From Desulfuromusa sp. (GTDB taxonomy: Bacteria; Desulfobacterota; Desulfuromonadia; Desulfuromonadales; Geopsychrobacteraceae), in NCBI GenBank assembly GCA_029933365.1, contig JAOZOH010000045.1, positions 1-23,382 of the forward strand: a stretch of DNA of 23,382 nt, in the 5' to 3' direction. The stretch's first letter is position 1. Each line of letters begins with the position of its first letter. Position numbers and translations under genes: made by a program. The notes below the pieces were generated by a model, which was given only the letters and a program-made list of their open reading frames with translations, was not told the DNA's origin and did no database searches. Of the stretch, positions 1-9,026 are shown piece by piece.

Positions 1-859
1 CATCCATACGCAATGGTAAGCCGCCTGAATCTTGTGCGGTATTGAAAAAGATCGGAGCTATGGCATTACCAATAATTACGCCGGCACGACGTTTGTTGGG
101 AACGGCAGGAATATCCTGACCAATATGCCACAAAACAGAGTTACATGCTGATTTGCGTGAAGAACCGGTACCGACAACATCACCAACAAATGCGACCTGA
201 TCACCTGCTTCGCGCCACTTGGCCATCTCTTCATAACCACCGGGGAAACGCATTTTACCCATACACAATGCATGCAACGGGATATCGGAACGACTCCAGG
301 CATCACTTGCGGGGGAGAAATCATCGGTATTGATTTCACCATCGACCTTAAATACCTTAACAGTGATAGACTCAGGGAATTCGGGGTTAGAGGTAAACCA
401 TTCAGCAGCAGCCCATGATTTAACAACCTTTGCTGCCGCCGCATTGTTTTTTGATAGCGCCAGCACATCATCAAAAGCGTCATAAACCATAACTAAACCG
501 GAAAGAGCACTGGCAGCTTCATCGGCAAGTTCAGCATTTTCAAGTGCCGCAATCAAGGGCTGGACATTGTAACCACCCAGCATAGTTCCAAGAATCTGAA
601 CTGCCTTAACTTTACTAATCAATGAGGAGGTTTTAGTTCCAGCAAAAATTTCCGCCAGAAAAGCCGCCTTTACTTTTGCAGCAGGATCAACCCCGGGAGA
701 AATCCGCTCAGTCAACAGATTCATCAAAAAATCTTCTTTACCAGCGGGAGGATTCTGCAGCAGTTCGCACAGATCTGTTGTCTGCTCAGGACTTAATGGT
801 AGAGCTGGAATCCCCTGTGCATTACGTTCTTCTTCTTGTTTCAGATAGGCTTCGATCAT
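1..859 (-). CDS. acnB: Aconitate hydratase B, N-terminal part (3' end off the window)
   Basis: AcnB interconverts citrate and isocitrate in the cytoplasmic TCA cycle. Only the first 286 codons are present, about a third of the family's usual ~850-870 residues, and the frame is open to the left edge. Residues 1-160 match the HEAT-like N-terminal domain found only in AcnB (NPPAGKEDFL near 36, LGTMLGGYNVQPLI near 90). From about 165 comes the swivel domain, with NTDDFSPASDAWSR (177-190), GDVVGTGSSRKS (226-237), VPNKR (253-257) and APIFFNT (268-274). The cluster-binding cysteines lie in the missing part. The ATG at 859 follows a GGAGAGAG Shine-Dalgarno. A sigma70-type promoter with a palindromic operator lies about 100 nt upstream (968-995). 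The gene has the same orientation as icd, mdh and korAB but its own promoter. Confidence 0.96.
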   Translation of the reverse strand, partial: MIEAYLKQEEERNAQGIPALPLSPEQTTDLCELLQNPPAGKEDFLMNLLTERISPGVDPAAKVKAAFLAEIFAGTKTSSLISKVKAVQILGTMLGGYNVQPLIAALENAELADEAASALSGLVMVYDAFDDVLALSKNNAAAAKVVKSWAAAEWFTSNPEFPESITVKVFKVDGEINTDDFSPASDAWSRSDIPLHALCMGKMRFPGGYEEMAKWREAGDQVAFVGDVVGTGSSRKSACNSVLWHIGQDIPAVPNKRRAGVIIGNAIAPIFFNTAQDSGGLPLRMD

Positions 860-961
860 CTCTCTCCTCCAAGTATCAGTTTCGCAGCATAAGCTGCACT
901 ATAGACAATTTATCAACAATTTTCGGCGTGCTGACAAAAGTATAACAGGGTCTCAAATCCT

Positions 962-974
962 GCATACTGTATAC
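962..974. promoter_or_regulatory. GTATAC-type operator at acnB promoter
   Basis: The plus strand reads GCATACTGTATAC, the minus strand GTATACAGTATGC. This is two GTATAC-like half-sites around one central base, with one mismatch. It covers the acnB -10 element. A perfect version of the same 13-mer lies in the same place in the icd promoter (8811-8823). Overlap with -10 suggests a repressor site. The binding protein is not identifiable from this window. Confidence 0.6.
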
Positions 975-995
975 GATTTATCATCAGTCTGTCAA
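968..995 (-). promoter_or_regulatory. Predicted acnB promoter (TTGACA-16-TATACA)
   Basis: On the minus strand a perfect -35 TTGACA (990-995) is followed after 16 nt by TATACA (968-973). This predicts a start near 961 and a leader of about 100 nt. The -10 hexamer lies inside the operator-like palindrome at 962-974. Confidence 0.7.
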
Positions 996-1021
996 TCAAC
1001 AGATGGTGGCAATAGCTAAAT

Positions 1022-1050
1022 TTGGGCTGGCAAAATCAGGCTCATATAAA
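1022..1050 (+). promoter_or_regulatory. Possible promoter for the plus-strand small ORF
   Basis: TTGGGC (1022-1027), a 17-nt spacer and TATAAA (1045-1050) give a plausible sigma70 promoter divergent from the acnB promoter. The -35 is weak. It would give a leader of about 90 nt before the 23-codon ORF at 1147. Confidence 0.3.
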
Positions 1051-1146
1051 TGATCGAAACAGAAAAGAGTGTGACTTATTCTGACATACTTAAGAGATAC
1101 ATTGAGGGTGTCAAACAATAGCAAACTTTATTTACTGGAGGTCAAG

Positions 1147-1218
1147 ATGTTTGAAATACTCTTATTTGTCGCTATTACCCTGATTGCACTAAGCCAAATT
1201 TTACCGAAAGCAGACTAA
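1147..1218 (+). CDS. Candidate 23-residue hydrophobic small membrane protein
   Basis: The ATG at 1147 follows a near-ideal Shine-Dalgarno, GGAGGT at 1137-1142, with four nt between. The product is 23 residues: an acidic N-terminus (MFE), a hydrophobic stretch (ILLFVAITLIALSQIL) long enough for one membrane helix, and a short polar tail (PKAD). It is followed by two small hairpins (1227-1239 and 1250-1270). I do not recognise a family. It lies divergently from acnB with a possible promoter at 1022-1050. The evidence is the strong ribosome site plus the single-helix composition; an ORF this short can arise by chance. Confidence 0.4.
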   Translation: MFEILLFVAITLIALSQILPKAD

Positions 1219-1249
1219 ACAACTACGCACTGAAAGTGCATAGGTTAGA

Positions 1250-1270
1250 TTCAGGACAGAAAGTCCTGAA
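1250..1270. other. Perfect 8-bp hairpin downstream of the small ORF
   Basis: TTCAGGAC (1250-1257) and GTCCTGAA (1263-1270) form a perfect stem around a 5-nt loop. No U-tract follows on either strand, so it is not a typical intrinsic terminator. It could stabilise or end a transcript of the 23-codon ORF. Confidence 0.35.
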
Positions 1271-1276
1271 AAACTC

Positions 1277-1378
1277 CCTTCTCCCTCTGGGAGAGGGTGG
1301 CGCGAAGCGTCGGGTGAGGGAAATCACAGACTGCCCCCTCATCCGCCCTACCGGGCACCTTCTCCCTCTGGGAGAAGG
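1277..1378. repeat. REP-like palindromic intergenic repeat
   Basis: Two copies of an imperfect palindrome with a TCT loop flank a third inverted pair. CCTTCTCCC/GGGAGAGGG is at 1277-1297 (one mismatch). CCTTCTCCC/GGGAGAAGG is at 1358-1378 (perfect 9-bp stem). CGGGTGAGGG near 1311-1320 pairs with CCCTCATCCG near 1336-1345, with one G-U. The 'CTCCCTCTGGGAG' style is seen in intergenic repeats of many proteobacteria. There is no coding sense here; an open frame through it is repeat-derived. It lies between the FKBP terminator and the acnB promoter. Confidence 0.7.
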
Positions 1379-1414
1379 AAACATAAATGACCTCTAAAAG
1401 ACTTGAACTACAGT

Positions 1415-1453
1415 CAAAATAAAAAAGCCCTGCCAACAGAAGTTGACAGGACT
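1415..1453 (-). terminator. Intrinsic terminator after the FKBP gene
   Basis: On the minus strand a 12-bp stem (arms 1442-1453 and 1426-1437, two G-U pairs, loop TTCT) is followed by TTTTTTATTTTG. It lies 27 nt past the stop codon of the FKBP gene. Confidence 0.88.
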
Positions 1454-1479
1454 AAATGAAGCAAATTTGACAGAATTTC

Positions 1480-2163
1480 CTATAAGATCTTCAACAACTC
1501 AACATCAAAAATCAAAGTAGCATTTGGCGGTATCATGGGTGGTGCTCCACGCTCGGCATAGGCCAGTTGCGCAGGAATCACCAGTTGCCATTTAGAACCC
1601 TCTTTCATCAACTGTAAAGCTTCCGTCCAGCCGGCAATCACGCCATTAACCGGAAAGCTGGCAGGTTCACCCCGTTTGTACGAGCTGTCAAATTCAGTTC
1701 CATCGAGCAAAGTCCCTTTATAGTGAACCTGAACTTTGGATTCAGCTTTGGGGGACGCGCCTTCCCCTGCTGTGATGACCTTATACTGTAATCCACTTTC
1801 CAGCGTTACAACGCCATCCTTCTTAGCGTTTTCCTCTAAGTAATCCTGTGCTAATTTTTCATTTTTAGCAGCTTCAGCTGCCATTTCGGCCATTTGCTTC
1901 ATCTGCATTTCCTGCTGATAAGCAGTCAGAATCTGTCCCATTTCTTCTTTTGTGATAACAGTTTTCTCACCCTTTAACACCGCTTGCAATCCAGCGGCAA
2001 GCTGATCAGCATCGACATCGACCTTTTGTTGCATCATGTTGGTTGCGATATTCATCCCGATGGCATAACCAATTTTTTCTTGTTCCGTCTTAAATTTTTC
2101 TTCGGCATAGACAACGCTAACAATAAATAACGATAAGAATAGCAGTACAAATACTTTTTTCAC
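1480..2163 (-). CDS. Secreted FKBP-type peptidyl-prolyl isomerase (FkpA/Mip-like)
   Basis: This enzyme catalyses cis-trans isomerisation of prolyl bonds in exported proteins, most likely in the periplasm. The preferred start is GTG at 2163: GGAGATAAAC sits just upstream and the product then begins MKKVFVLLFLSLFIVSVVYA, a classic signal peptide. An ATG four codons earlier (2175) overlaps that Shine-Dalgarno and is less likely. The mature protein has an N-terminal dimerisation-type domain (KTEQEKIGYAIGMNIA onwards), a Met/Ala/Glu-rich helix, and a C-terminal FKBP domain in about the last 100 residues (VQVHYKGTLLDGTEFDSSYKRG, GVIAGWTEALQLMKEG, IPPNATLIFDVELL). The 227-residue length fits FkpA/Mip proteins. 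A terminator stands between korB and this gene, so its expression is probably separate or by read-through. It is not functionally tied to the TCA genes. Confidence 0.92.
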   Translation of the reverse strand: MKKVFVLLFLSLFIVSVVYAEEKFKTEQEKIGYAIGMNIATNMMQQKVDVDADQLAAGLQAVLKGEKTVITKEEMGQILTAYQQEMQMKQMAEMAAEAAKNEKLAQDYLEENAKKDGVVTLESGLQYKVITAGEGASPKAESKVQVHYKGTLLDGTEFDSSYKRGEPASFPVNGVIAGWTEALQLMKEGSKWQLVIPAQLAYAERGAPPMIPPNATLIFDVELLKIL

Positions 2164-2195
2164 GTTTATCTCCATAGCTTGAAAATTGTTTGGAT

Positions 2196-2234
2196 AAAAA
2201 AATAGACCCCGATTGTTTTCACAACCGGGGTCTT
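2196..2234 (-). terminator. Intrinsic terminator after korB, inside the FKBP leader
   Basis: On the minus strand an arm at 2222-2233 pairs with 2204-2215 as GACCCC-rich 12-bp arms (one G-U, loop GAAA), then TTTTTTTAT. It lies about 30 nt past the korB stop and only about 33 nt before the FKBP start codon. Confidence 0.85.
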
Positions 2235-2262
2235 AATACAAACAAGTTAAATTGTCAAATAA

Positions 2263-3264
2263 TTATACAGTCCAGGTATGACCTTCTTGCAGGATTTGAT
2301 CCATGGTACGACCACGCTTGGCCTTAACTGCAGCGAGCTGCTCGTAGACCAGATCATCATAAGGCTTCTTGTTATCATCGGCAAAGATAATACCTAGTGC
2401 TAACGGCAAGCCAGCATCAGGCTTCATACCAGTCAAAAGTGTTGCCATTTCATAATTCTTCTCATCATGAACAAGAATATCAGCTTCAGCAACATCTGCA
2501 ACTTTGGCAGCCTTGATAGCAAAACCATCTTGAACCAAACAAAACTGGTTATCAACACCAAAGATCAACTTCTCGCCATCACGAACAATAATAATGAAAT
2601 TGTCACCAGTCTCTTTGTCGGTCAATTTGCTGTGTGCACCATCGTTATAAATAACGCAGTTAGCGAAAATTTCCATCATACTAAAACCATGATGTTTGGC
2701 ACCACGAATACAGATCTCTTCAGAAAGTTTCATCTTCTTATCAAGACCACGGGCAACAAACGTTGCACCCAGACCCATAGCGACCCTCAGAGGAGCCATC
2801 GGATAATCAATAACACCATAGGGGCTGGTCTTGGAAATCTGAGCCACTTCAGAGGTTGGAGAGTACTGCCCCTTGGTGAGACCATAGATTTTATTGTTAA
2901 TCATAACGTAGTTAAGATTAATATTACGACGGATAGCATGGATGAAGTGGTTACCACCAATAGCAGTAGAATCACCATCACCAGAGATAACCCAAACATC
3001 AAGTTTGGGGTTGGCAACCTTCATACCCGAAGCAACCGCAGCAGCACGGCCATGAATGGTATGGAAACCATAGGTTTCCATGTAGTAAGGGAAGCGACTG
3101 GAACAACCAATACCAGAAACAATCGCTACTTCGTCACGGGGTTTACCAGCAGCAACCATACCACTACGAACTGCGTTCATAATGGCAAAATCACCACAAC
3201 CTGGACACCACTTCACCTCAGCATCTGAGGCAAAATATTTTTTAGTTAGTTCAGTTTCTGCCAT
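2263..3264 (-). CDS. korB: 2-oxoglutarate:ferredoxin oxidoreductase, beta subunit
   Basis: This is the thiamine-diphosphate and [4Fe-4S]-binding subunit of the enzyme that converts 2-oxoglutarate, CoA and oxidised ferredoxin to succinyl-CoA, CO2 and reduced ferredoxin. The product is 333 residues. Visible cluster ligands are Cys20 and Cys23 (KWCPGCGDF), Cys54 (GIGCSS) and Cys203 (FANCVIYNDG). The ThDP/Mg motif is GDGDST at 95-100, continuing to MINNKIYGLTKGQ at 121-133. The start ATG is 3 nt after the korA stop, and its GGAG ribosome site lies inside the last korA codons, so translation is probably coupled. I choose 2-oxoglutarate over pyruvate or other 2-oxoacids from similarity to KorB and from the TCA neighbours. 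A terminator follows at 2196-2234. Confidence 0.95.
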   Translation of the reverse strand: MAETELTKKYFASDAEVKWCPGCGDFAIMNAVRSGMVAAGKPRDEVAIVSGIGCSSRFPYYMETYGFHTIHGRAAAVASGMKVANPKLDVWVISGDGDSTAIGGNHFIHAIRRNINLNYVMINNKIYGLTKGQYSPTSEVAQISKTSPYGVIDYPMAPLRVAMGLGATFVARGLDKKMKLSEEICIRGAKHHGFSMMEIFANCVIYNDGAHSKLTDKETGDNFIIIVRDGEKLIFGVDNQFCLVQDGFAIKAAKVADVAEADILVHDEKNYEMATLLTGMKPDAGLPLALGIIFADDNKKPYDDLVYEQLAAVKAKRGRTMDQILQEGHTWTV

Positions 3265-3267
3265 GAT

Positions 3268-5136
3268 TTATTCTCCTAACATTTCGTTAACTTTGTCCAT
3301 AACCTCATACTCACGGAAGGGGTCGCCCTGAACCTTTGAGAGAGATTGAACATCAACCATGAACTCTGCACGTAACATCAGACTCAATTGCCCCATGTTG
3401 AGCTCTGGAACCAGGATTTTGTCAAAACGGCTGATGATCTCACCCAAGTTGGGTGGGAACGGCCATACCCAGCGCAGATTAATACCTGAAACTGGTTTAC
3501 CCTCTTCAATCAGCCGGTCAACAGCCCCTTTAACGGCACCATAAGTACCACCCCAACTGATAACAAGAACCTTATTGGACTCCTTACCGTTGACTTCAAC
3601 ATCAGGAAGAACCTGAGCCAGGTTATCAACCTTGGCTTTACGATATTCAGTCATCCGCTGGTGGGTTGCAGGATCATGGCTGACTGCACCAGTATCATCT
3701 TTTTCAAGAGTACCAATACGGTGTTGACACCCTTTGGTTCCAGGAATAGCCCAGTCTCGTATCAGTGTTTCTGGATCACGCTTGTAGGAGACATACTCTT
3801 CACCAGGGTGATCTTCAGGCTTCCAGAAGTTGGCGTAAGAACTCAAGTCTTCCAGCTCGTCCATCAATGGTACTTTCCATGGACAACTACCCTGACCGAT
3901 ATAACCATCCGTAAGGACAATAACCGGGGTACGATACTGCAAAGCAATCTTGGCAGCCTGGAAAGTGGCATCGAAACAATCAGCCGGGCTGTTAGCAGCA
4001 ATGATTGGCATATAGCTATCACCGTTACGGCCAAACATCGATTGCAGCAAGTCTGACTGCTCAGTTTTGGTTGGCAGGCCGGTACTGGGACCACCACGCT
4101 GGACGTTAACAATAACCAGGGGAACTTCCAGAATGATTGCCATACCAGCAGCTTCAGTTTTCAGTGCCAGACCGGGACCGGAGGTTGTAGTAAAAGCGAG
4201 ATTACCAGCACAAGAAGCACCAATAGCGGTACAAATACCAGCAATTTCATCTTCCATCTGCATGGTGACCAGATCAACATCCTTAAACTCAGATGCGTAA
4301 TGAAGCAGATCAGTTGCCGGGGTGATTGGGTATGAACCGATGAATGGTTTGAGACCTGCTTTGTGGCCTGCAGCAACAATAGCAAGAGCTGCAGCATCGT
4401 TACCGGTAATATTGCGATAGAGACCTTTTTCAATCTGTGCGGCACCTAGGTCATAACGCTCCTGGAACATAATGGTGGTTTCACCATAGTTCAGGCCAGC
4501 TTTAAATGCCTTGGTGTTTGCTTCAGCAACTTGCAATTTAGGCTTTTTAGCATCTGGACCAAATTTTTCCTGAATAAAATCAAGAACCAAATTCTTCTCT
4601 TTGTTAAATAACCAACACAAGATTCCCATAACAAAGAAGTTTTTACAGCGATCTTTTGCAGCCTTAGGCATATCCATGTCAGCCAGCGCTTCTCGCACCA
4701 AAGTGAACATAGGAATGGCCTTGACATCAAACCCTTTCAAACTTCCATCTTCGAGGGGGTTACTGCTATAACCAACCTTCTCCATCGCTTTTTCGGTAAA
4801 AGAGTCAGAGTTGGTGATAATCATACCACCCGCTTTAACAAACTTTGAACTGTGCTTAACTGCTGCAGGGTTAAACGCAACCAAAACATCTGGTGCATCC
4901 CCAGCAGTATAGATCTTGTGATCACCCAGACACATCTGAAAACCAGAGATACCTGCAACGGTACCAGCAGGTGCACGGATTTCTGAAGGGTAATCGGGAA
5001 GGGAGTTAACATCATTACCGTCCAATGCAGCCAGAGCGGTAATCTGATTTCCGATGAGCTGCATGCCATCACCGGAGTCACCGGTGAATTTAATGACAAT
5101 TTGCTCAGTACTTGTGAGTTTTGCATTCTCTGCCAT
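3268..5136 (-). CDS. korA: 2-oxoglutarate:ferredoxin oxidoreductase, fused gamma-alpha subunit
   Basis: This partner of KorB completes a two-subunit 2-oxoglutarate:ferredoxin oxidoreductase. The 622-residue protein joins a gamma-type domain (about 1-200; KFTGDSGDGMQLIGN at 16-30, SEIRAPAGTVAGISG at 51-65) to an alpha domain (about 240-620; GSYPITPATDLLHYAS from 268, TSGPGLALKTEAAG, VNVQRGGPSTGLPTK). Geobacter-type complexes often have separate gamma and ferredoxin-like delta subunits. Neither is encoded here, and the 290 nt between mdh and korA hold no ferredoxin gene. External ferredoxin is therefore presumably the electron acceptor. The ATG at 5136 follows an AGGAGACAGT ribosome site. A likely promoter lies at 5221-5250, suggesting korAB can be transcribed apart from icd-mdh. 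Confidence 0.95.
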   Translation of the reverse strand: MAENAKLTSTEQIVIKFTGDSGDGMQLIGNQITALAALDGNDVNSLPDYPSEIRAPAGTVAGISGFQMCLGDHKIYTAGDAPDVLVAFNPAAVKHSSKFVKAGGMIITNSDSFTEKAMEKVGYSSNPLEDGSLKGFDVKAIPMFTLVREALADMDMPKAAKDRCKNFFVMGILCWLFNKEKNLVLDFIQEKFGPDAKKPKLQVAEANTKAFKAGLNYGETTIMFQERYDLGAAQIEKGLYRNITGNDAAALAIVAAGHKAGLKPFIGSYPITPATDLLHYASEFKDVDLVTMQMEDEIAGICTAIGASCAGNLAFTTTSGPGLALKTEAAGMAIILEVPLVIVNVQRGGPSTGLPTKTEQSDLLQSMFGRNGDSYMPIIAANSPADCFDATFQAAKIALQYRTPVIVLTDGYIGQGSCPWKVPLMDELEDLSSYANFWKPEDHPGEEYVSYKRDPETLIRDWAIPGTKGCQHRIGTLEKDDTGAVSHDPATHQRMTEYRKAKVDNLAQVLPDVEVNGKESNKVLVISWGGTYGAVKGAVDRLIEEGKPVSGINLRWVWPFPPNLGEIISRFDKILVPELNMGQLSLMLRAEFMVDVQSLSKVQGDPFREYEVMDKVNEMLGE

Positions 5137-5220
5137 ACTGTCTCCTGTTAATAAAGAGATGTTTCAAGAAAAATGCTGCCAATGACAGCAATCAAACATT
5201 ATTATCCACTAACCGCGTCT

Positions 5221-5250
5221 CATATAGCACTAACTACAAAGACTATGCAA
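5221..5250 (-). promoter_or_regulatory. Possible korAB promoter with extended -10
   Basis: On the minus strand TTGCAT (5245-5250), an 18-nt spacer ending TGC, and TATATG (5221-5226) resemble a sigma70 promoter with an extended -10. The start would lie about 80 nt before korA. No GTATAC operator like those at acnB and icd is seen here. Confidence 0.4.
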
Positions 5251-5366
5251 GCATATAGATAAAGAGATAGAACTAAATGCGCCAAACGCAACCAAATCCC
5301 TTTTACCAGCCTCAACCCGAATAAGAATGTTTATACATTGATTTAAAAACCAGTGACTGACGCGCG

Positions 5367-5394
5367 ACAAGGGCAATGTTCCCATTGCCCTTGT
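5367..5394. other. Perfect 12-bp inverted repeat between mdh and korA
   Basis: ACAAGGGCAATG (5367-5378), loop TTCC and CATTGCCCTTGT (5383-5394) form a perfect 12-bp stem, 33 nt past the mdh stop. A T-rich run (TTTTATATT) follows only on the plus strand. On the minus strand, the direction of mdh, the downstream bases are GC-rich. It may end or protect the mdh transcript without a U-tract, or stop plus-strand transcription. Confidence 0.6.
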
Positions 5395-5426
5395 TTTATA
5401 TTCGCCAGCCTGTATTTCGGCTGCTC

Positions 5427-6416
5427 TTAGCTGTTCAGTACATCTGCCAGGTCAGGCAGGATGCTGGGCAGTTCGTCAATAAGACCTTTAACTGCAGCAA
5501 CAGAGTTGTCGAATAATGCCTGTTCTTCAGCATCAAGTTCGAACTCAAGAACACCTTCTGCACCGGCGGCACCAAGAATACAAGGGACGCCAACATAGTA
5601 ATTATCAACGCCGAACTCACCTTTAAGCAGAACACAGGCAGGGAGAACCCGCTTCTGATCACGCAGGATAGCTTCAGCCATGGCGATTGCGGAAGAAGCA
5701 GGGCTATAGAATGCGGAACCGTTACCCAGCAATTTAACAACTTCGCCGCCAGCGGCCTTAGTCCGCTCAACCATGGCAGTCATAACTTCATTAGCTTTAG
5801 CCTCGTCACCATACTTACGGATCAGCTGCTCCATAACAGGAACACCATTGACGTTGGCATAACGCACGATTGGAACCATAGTGTCACCGTGACCACCAAG
5901 AACCATAGCATTGACGTCGCGAACAGAAACACCCAGTTCCCAAGCAATAAAGGCGCAGAAACGGTTAGAGTCAAGAACGCCAGCCTGGCCAATGACACGC
6001 TCAGGTGGAAAACCGGTAATCTTTTGGCACATGGTCACCATAACATCAAGTGGATTGGAGATGATGATGACGATTGAATCAGGAGCGTACTGCTTGATAC
6101 CCTCAGCAACCTGACTCATGATCTTGGCATTAACACCAAGCAGATCATCACGGCTCATGCCAGGCTTACGCGGCAGACCGGCTGTTACGATAACAATATC
6201 CGAACCAGCGATATCAGCATAGCTATTGGTTCCTTTGAGATCTACATCAAAACCGTCAACACGTCCAACTTCAGCGATATCAAGCATTTTACCCTGAGGC
6301 ATGTTTTCAACGATGTCAAACAGAACCACATCACCCAGTTCACGCAGGGCACAGAGTTGAGCCAGAACACCACCAATTTGTCCACCACCGATCAACGAAA
6401 TTTTAGATCTTGCCAT
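5427..6416 (-). CDS. mdh: Malate dehydrogenase (LDH-type)
   Basis: Mdh performs NAD-dependent oxidation of malate to oxaloacetate in the cytoplasm. The 329-residue protein has the Rossmann loop GGGQIGG (10-16) and Asp34 in LFDIVE, which favours NAD. Substrate-binding residues are Arg83 and Arg89 in [12 protein letters not shown], Asn121 in ISNPLDV and Arg152 in VLDSNRF. The catalytic pair is Asp149 and His176 (GGHGDTMVP). Arg83 in the mobile loop, rather than Gln, marks it as malate rather than lactate dehydrogenase. The ATG at 6416 follows AGGAGAGAGACT. It lies 85 nt downstream of icd with a hairpin between (6452-6475), so it is probably co-transcribed with icd and perhaps partly attenuated. 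Confidence 0.97.
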   Translation of the reverse strand: MARSKISLIGGGQIGGVLAQLCALRELGDVVLFDIVENMPQGKMLDIAEVGRVDGFDVDLKGTNSYADIAGSDIVIVTAGLPRKPGMSRDDLLGVNAKIMSQVAEGIKQYAPDSIVIIISNPLDVMVTMCQKITGFPPERVIGQAGVLDSNRFCAFIAWELGVSVRDVNAMVLGGHGDTMVPIVRYANVNGVPVMEQLIRKYGDEAKANEVMTAMVERTKAAGGEVVKLLGNGSAFYSPASSAIAMAEAILRDQKRVLPACVLLKGEFGVDNYYVGVPCILGAAGAEGVLEFELDAEEQALFDNSVAAVKGLIDELPSILPDLADVLNS

Positions 6417-6439
6417 AGTCTCTCTCCTTGTCTAGGTAA

Positions 6440-6475
6440 ATTTAAAATAGGATCGGGATAAGAAATTATCCCGAC
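6440..6475 (-). terminator. Terminator or attenuator-like hairpin between icd and mdh
   Basis: GTCGGGATAA/TTATCCCGAT form a 10-bp stem with one outer G-U and a 4-nt loop (6452-6475), followed on the minus strand by CCTATTTTAAATTT. The U-tract is interrupted, so partial rather than full termination is likely. Confidence 0.55.
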
Positions 6476-6501
6476 CCTGCTTAACTACTTAAATAAGCAA
6501 T

Positions 6502-8772
<2,271 letters not shown>

Positions 8773-8810
8773 CTACGTTATAAACCGAAAAATTAGCACT
8801 GTTTATCGCT

Positions 8811-8823
8811 GTATACAGTATAC
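8811..8823. promoter_or_regulatory. GTATAC-type operator at icd promoter
   Basis: GTATACAGTATAC is a perfect pair of GTATAC half-sites with a single central base. The -10 hexamer occupies operator positions 7-12, exactly as at acnB (962-974). FadR/GntR-type regulators often bind GTATAC-cored palindromes, but no regulator gene is present here. Confidence 0.65.
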
Positions 8824-8843
8824 AAACAAAATAAGGGTGTCAA
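8817..8843 (-). promoter_or_regulatory. Predicted icd promoter (TTGACA-15-TATACT)
   Basis: On the minus strand a perfect TTGACA (8838-8843), a 15-nt spacer and TATACT (8817-8822) predict a start near 8810 and a leader of about 85 nt. The spacer is short, as expected for a regulated promoter. The -10 lies within the GTATAC palindrome. Confidence 0.68.
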
Positions 8844-9026
8844 GAATCTTTGCGCTTTAAAGTAAAATTATCTCAATCAATCAGAAAGAAGATGTAACCT
8901 ACTATTTTTTAAGCACTTTATAAAACGCTTTTTTGTTGAAAGAATTAGAAAAAACTGTTTTTTGCACCAATTAGCAGTGGAAAGGATTCCACCGGCAATT
9001 AGCCGGCAGAACGTTGTGGGAAACAA
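8844..9026. other. Intergenic spacer between the LysM lipoprotein gene and icd
   Basis: This AT-rich spacer has no convincing ORF. It holds two small adjacent perfect inverted repeats: GTGGAA/TTCCAC at 8977-8992 and CCGGC/GCCGG at 8992-9006. These lie beyond the terminator of the lipoprotein gene and may back it up. Nothing else is recognised. Confidence 0.5.

Noticed and set aside
1003..1028. Sigma54-type promoter (TGGCA...GGGC) before the small ORF
   Set aside because: TGGC is present but the TTGC element is not at the required spacing.
1251..1436. Minus-strand 61-codon open frame
   Set aside because: It lies across the REP-like repeat and the FKBP terminator.
2467..3228. 253-codon plus-strand open frame opposite korB
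   Set aside because: It is antisense to a clear korB and has no family motifs. Highly expressed minus-strand codon use explains the lack of stops.
8868..8885. FNR-like TTGAT-N4-AT site upstream of icd
   Set aside because: Only one half matches. The second half-site is poor in AT-rich DNA.
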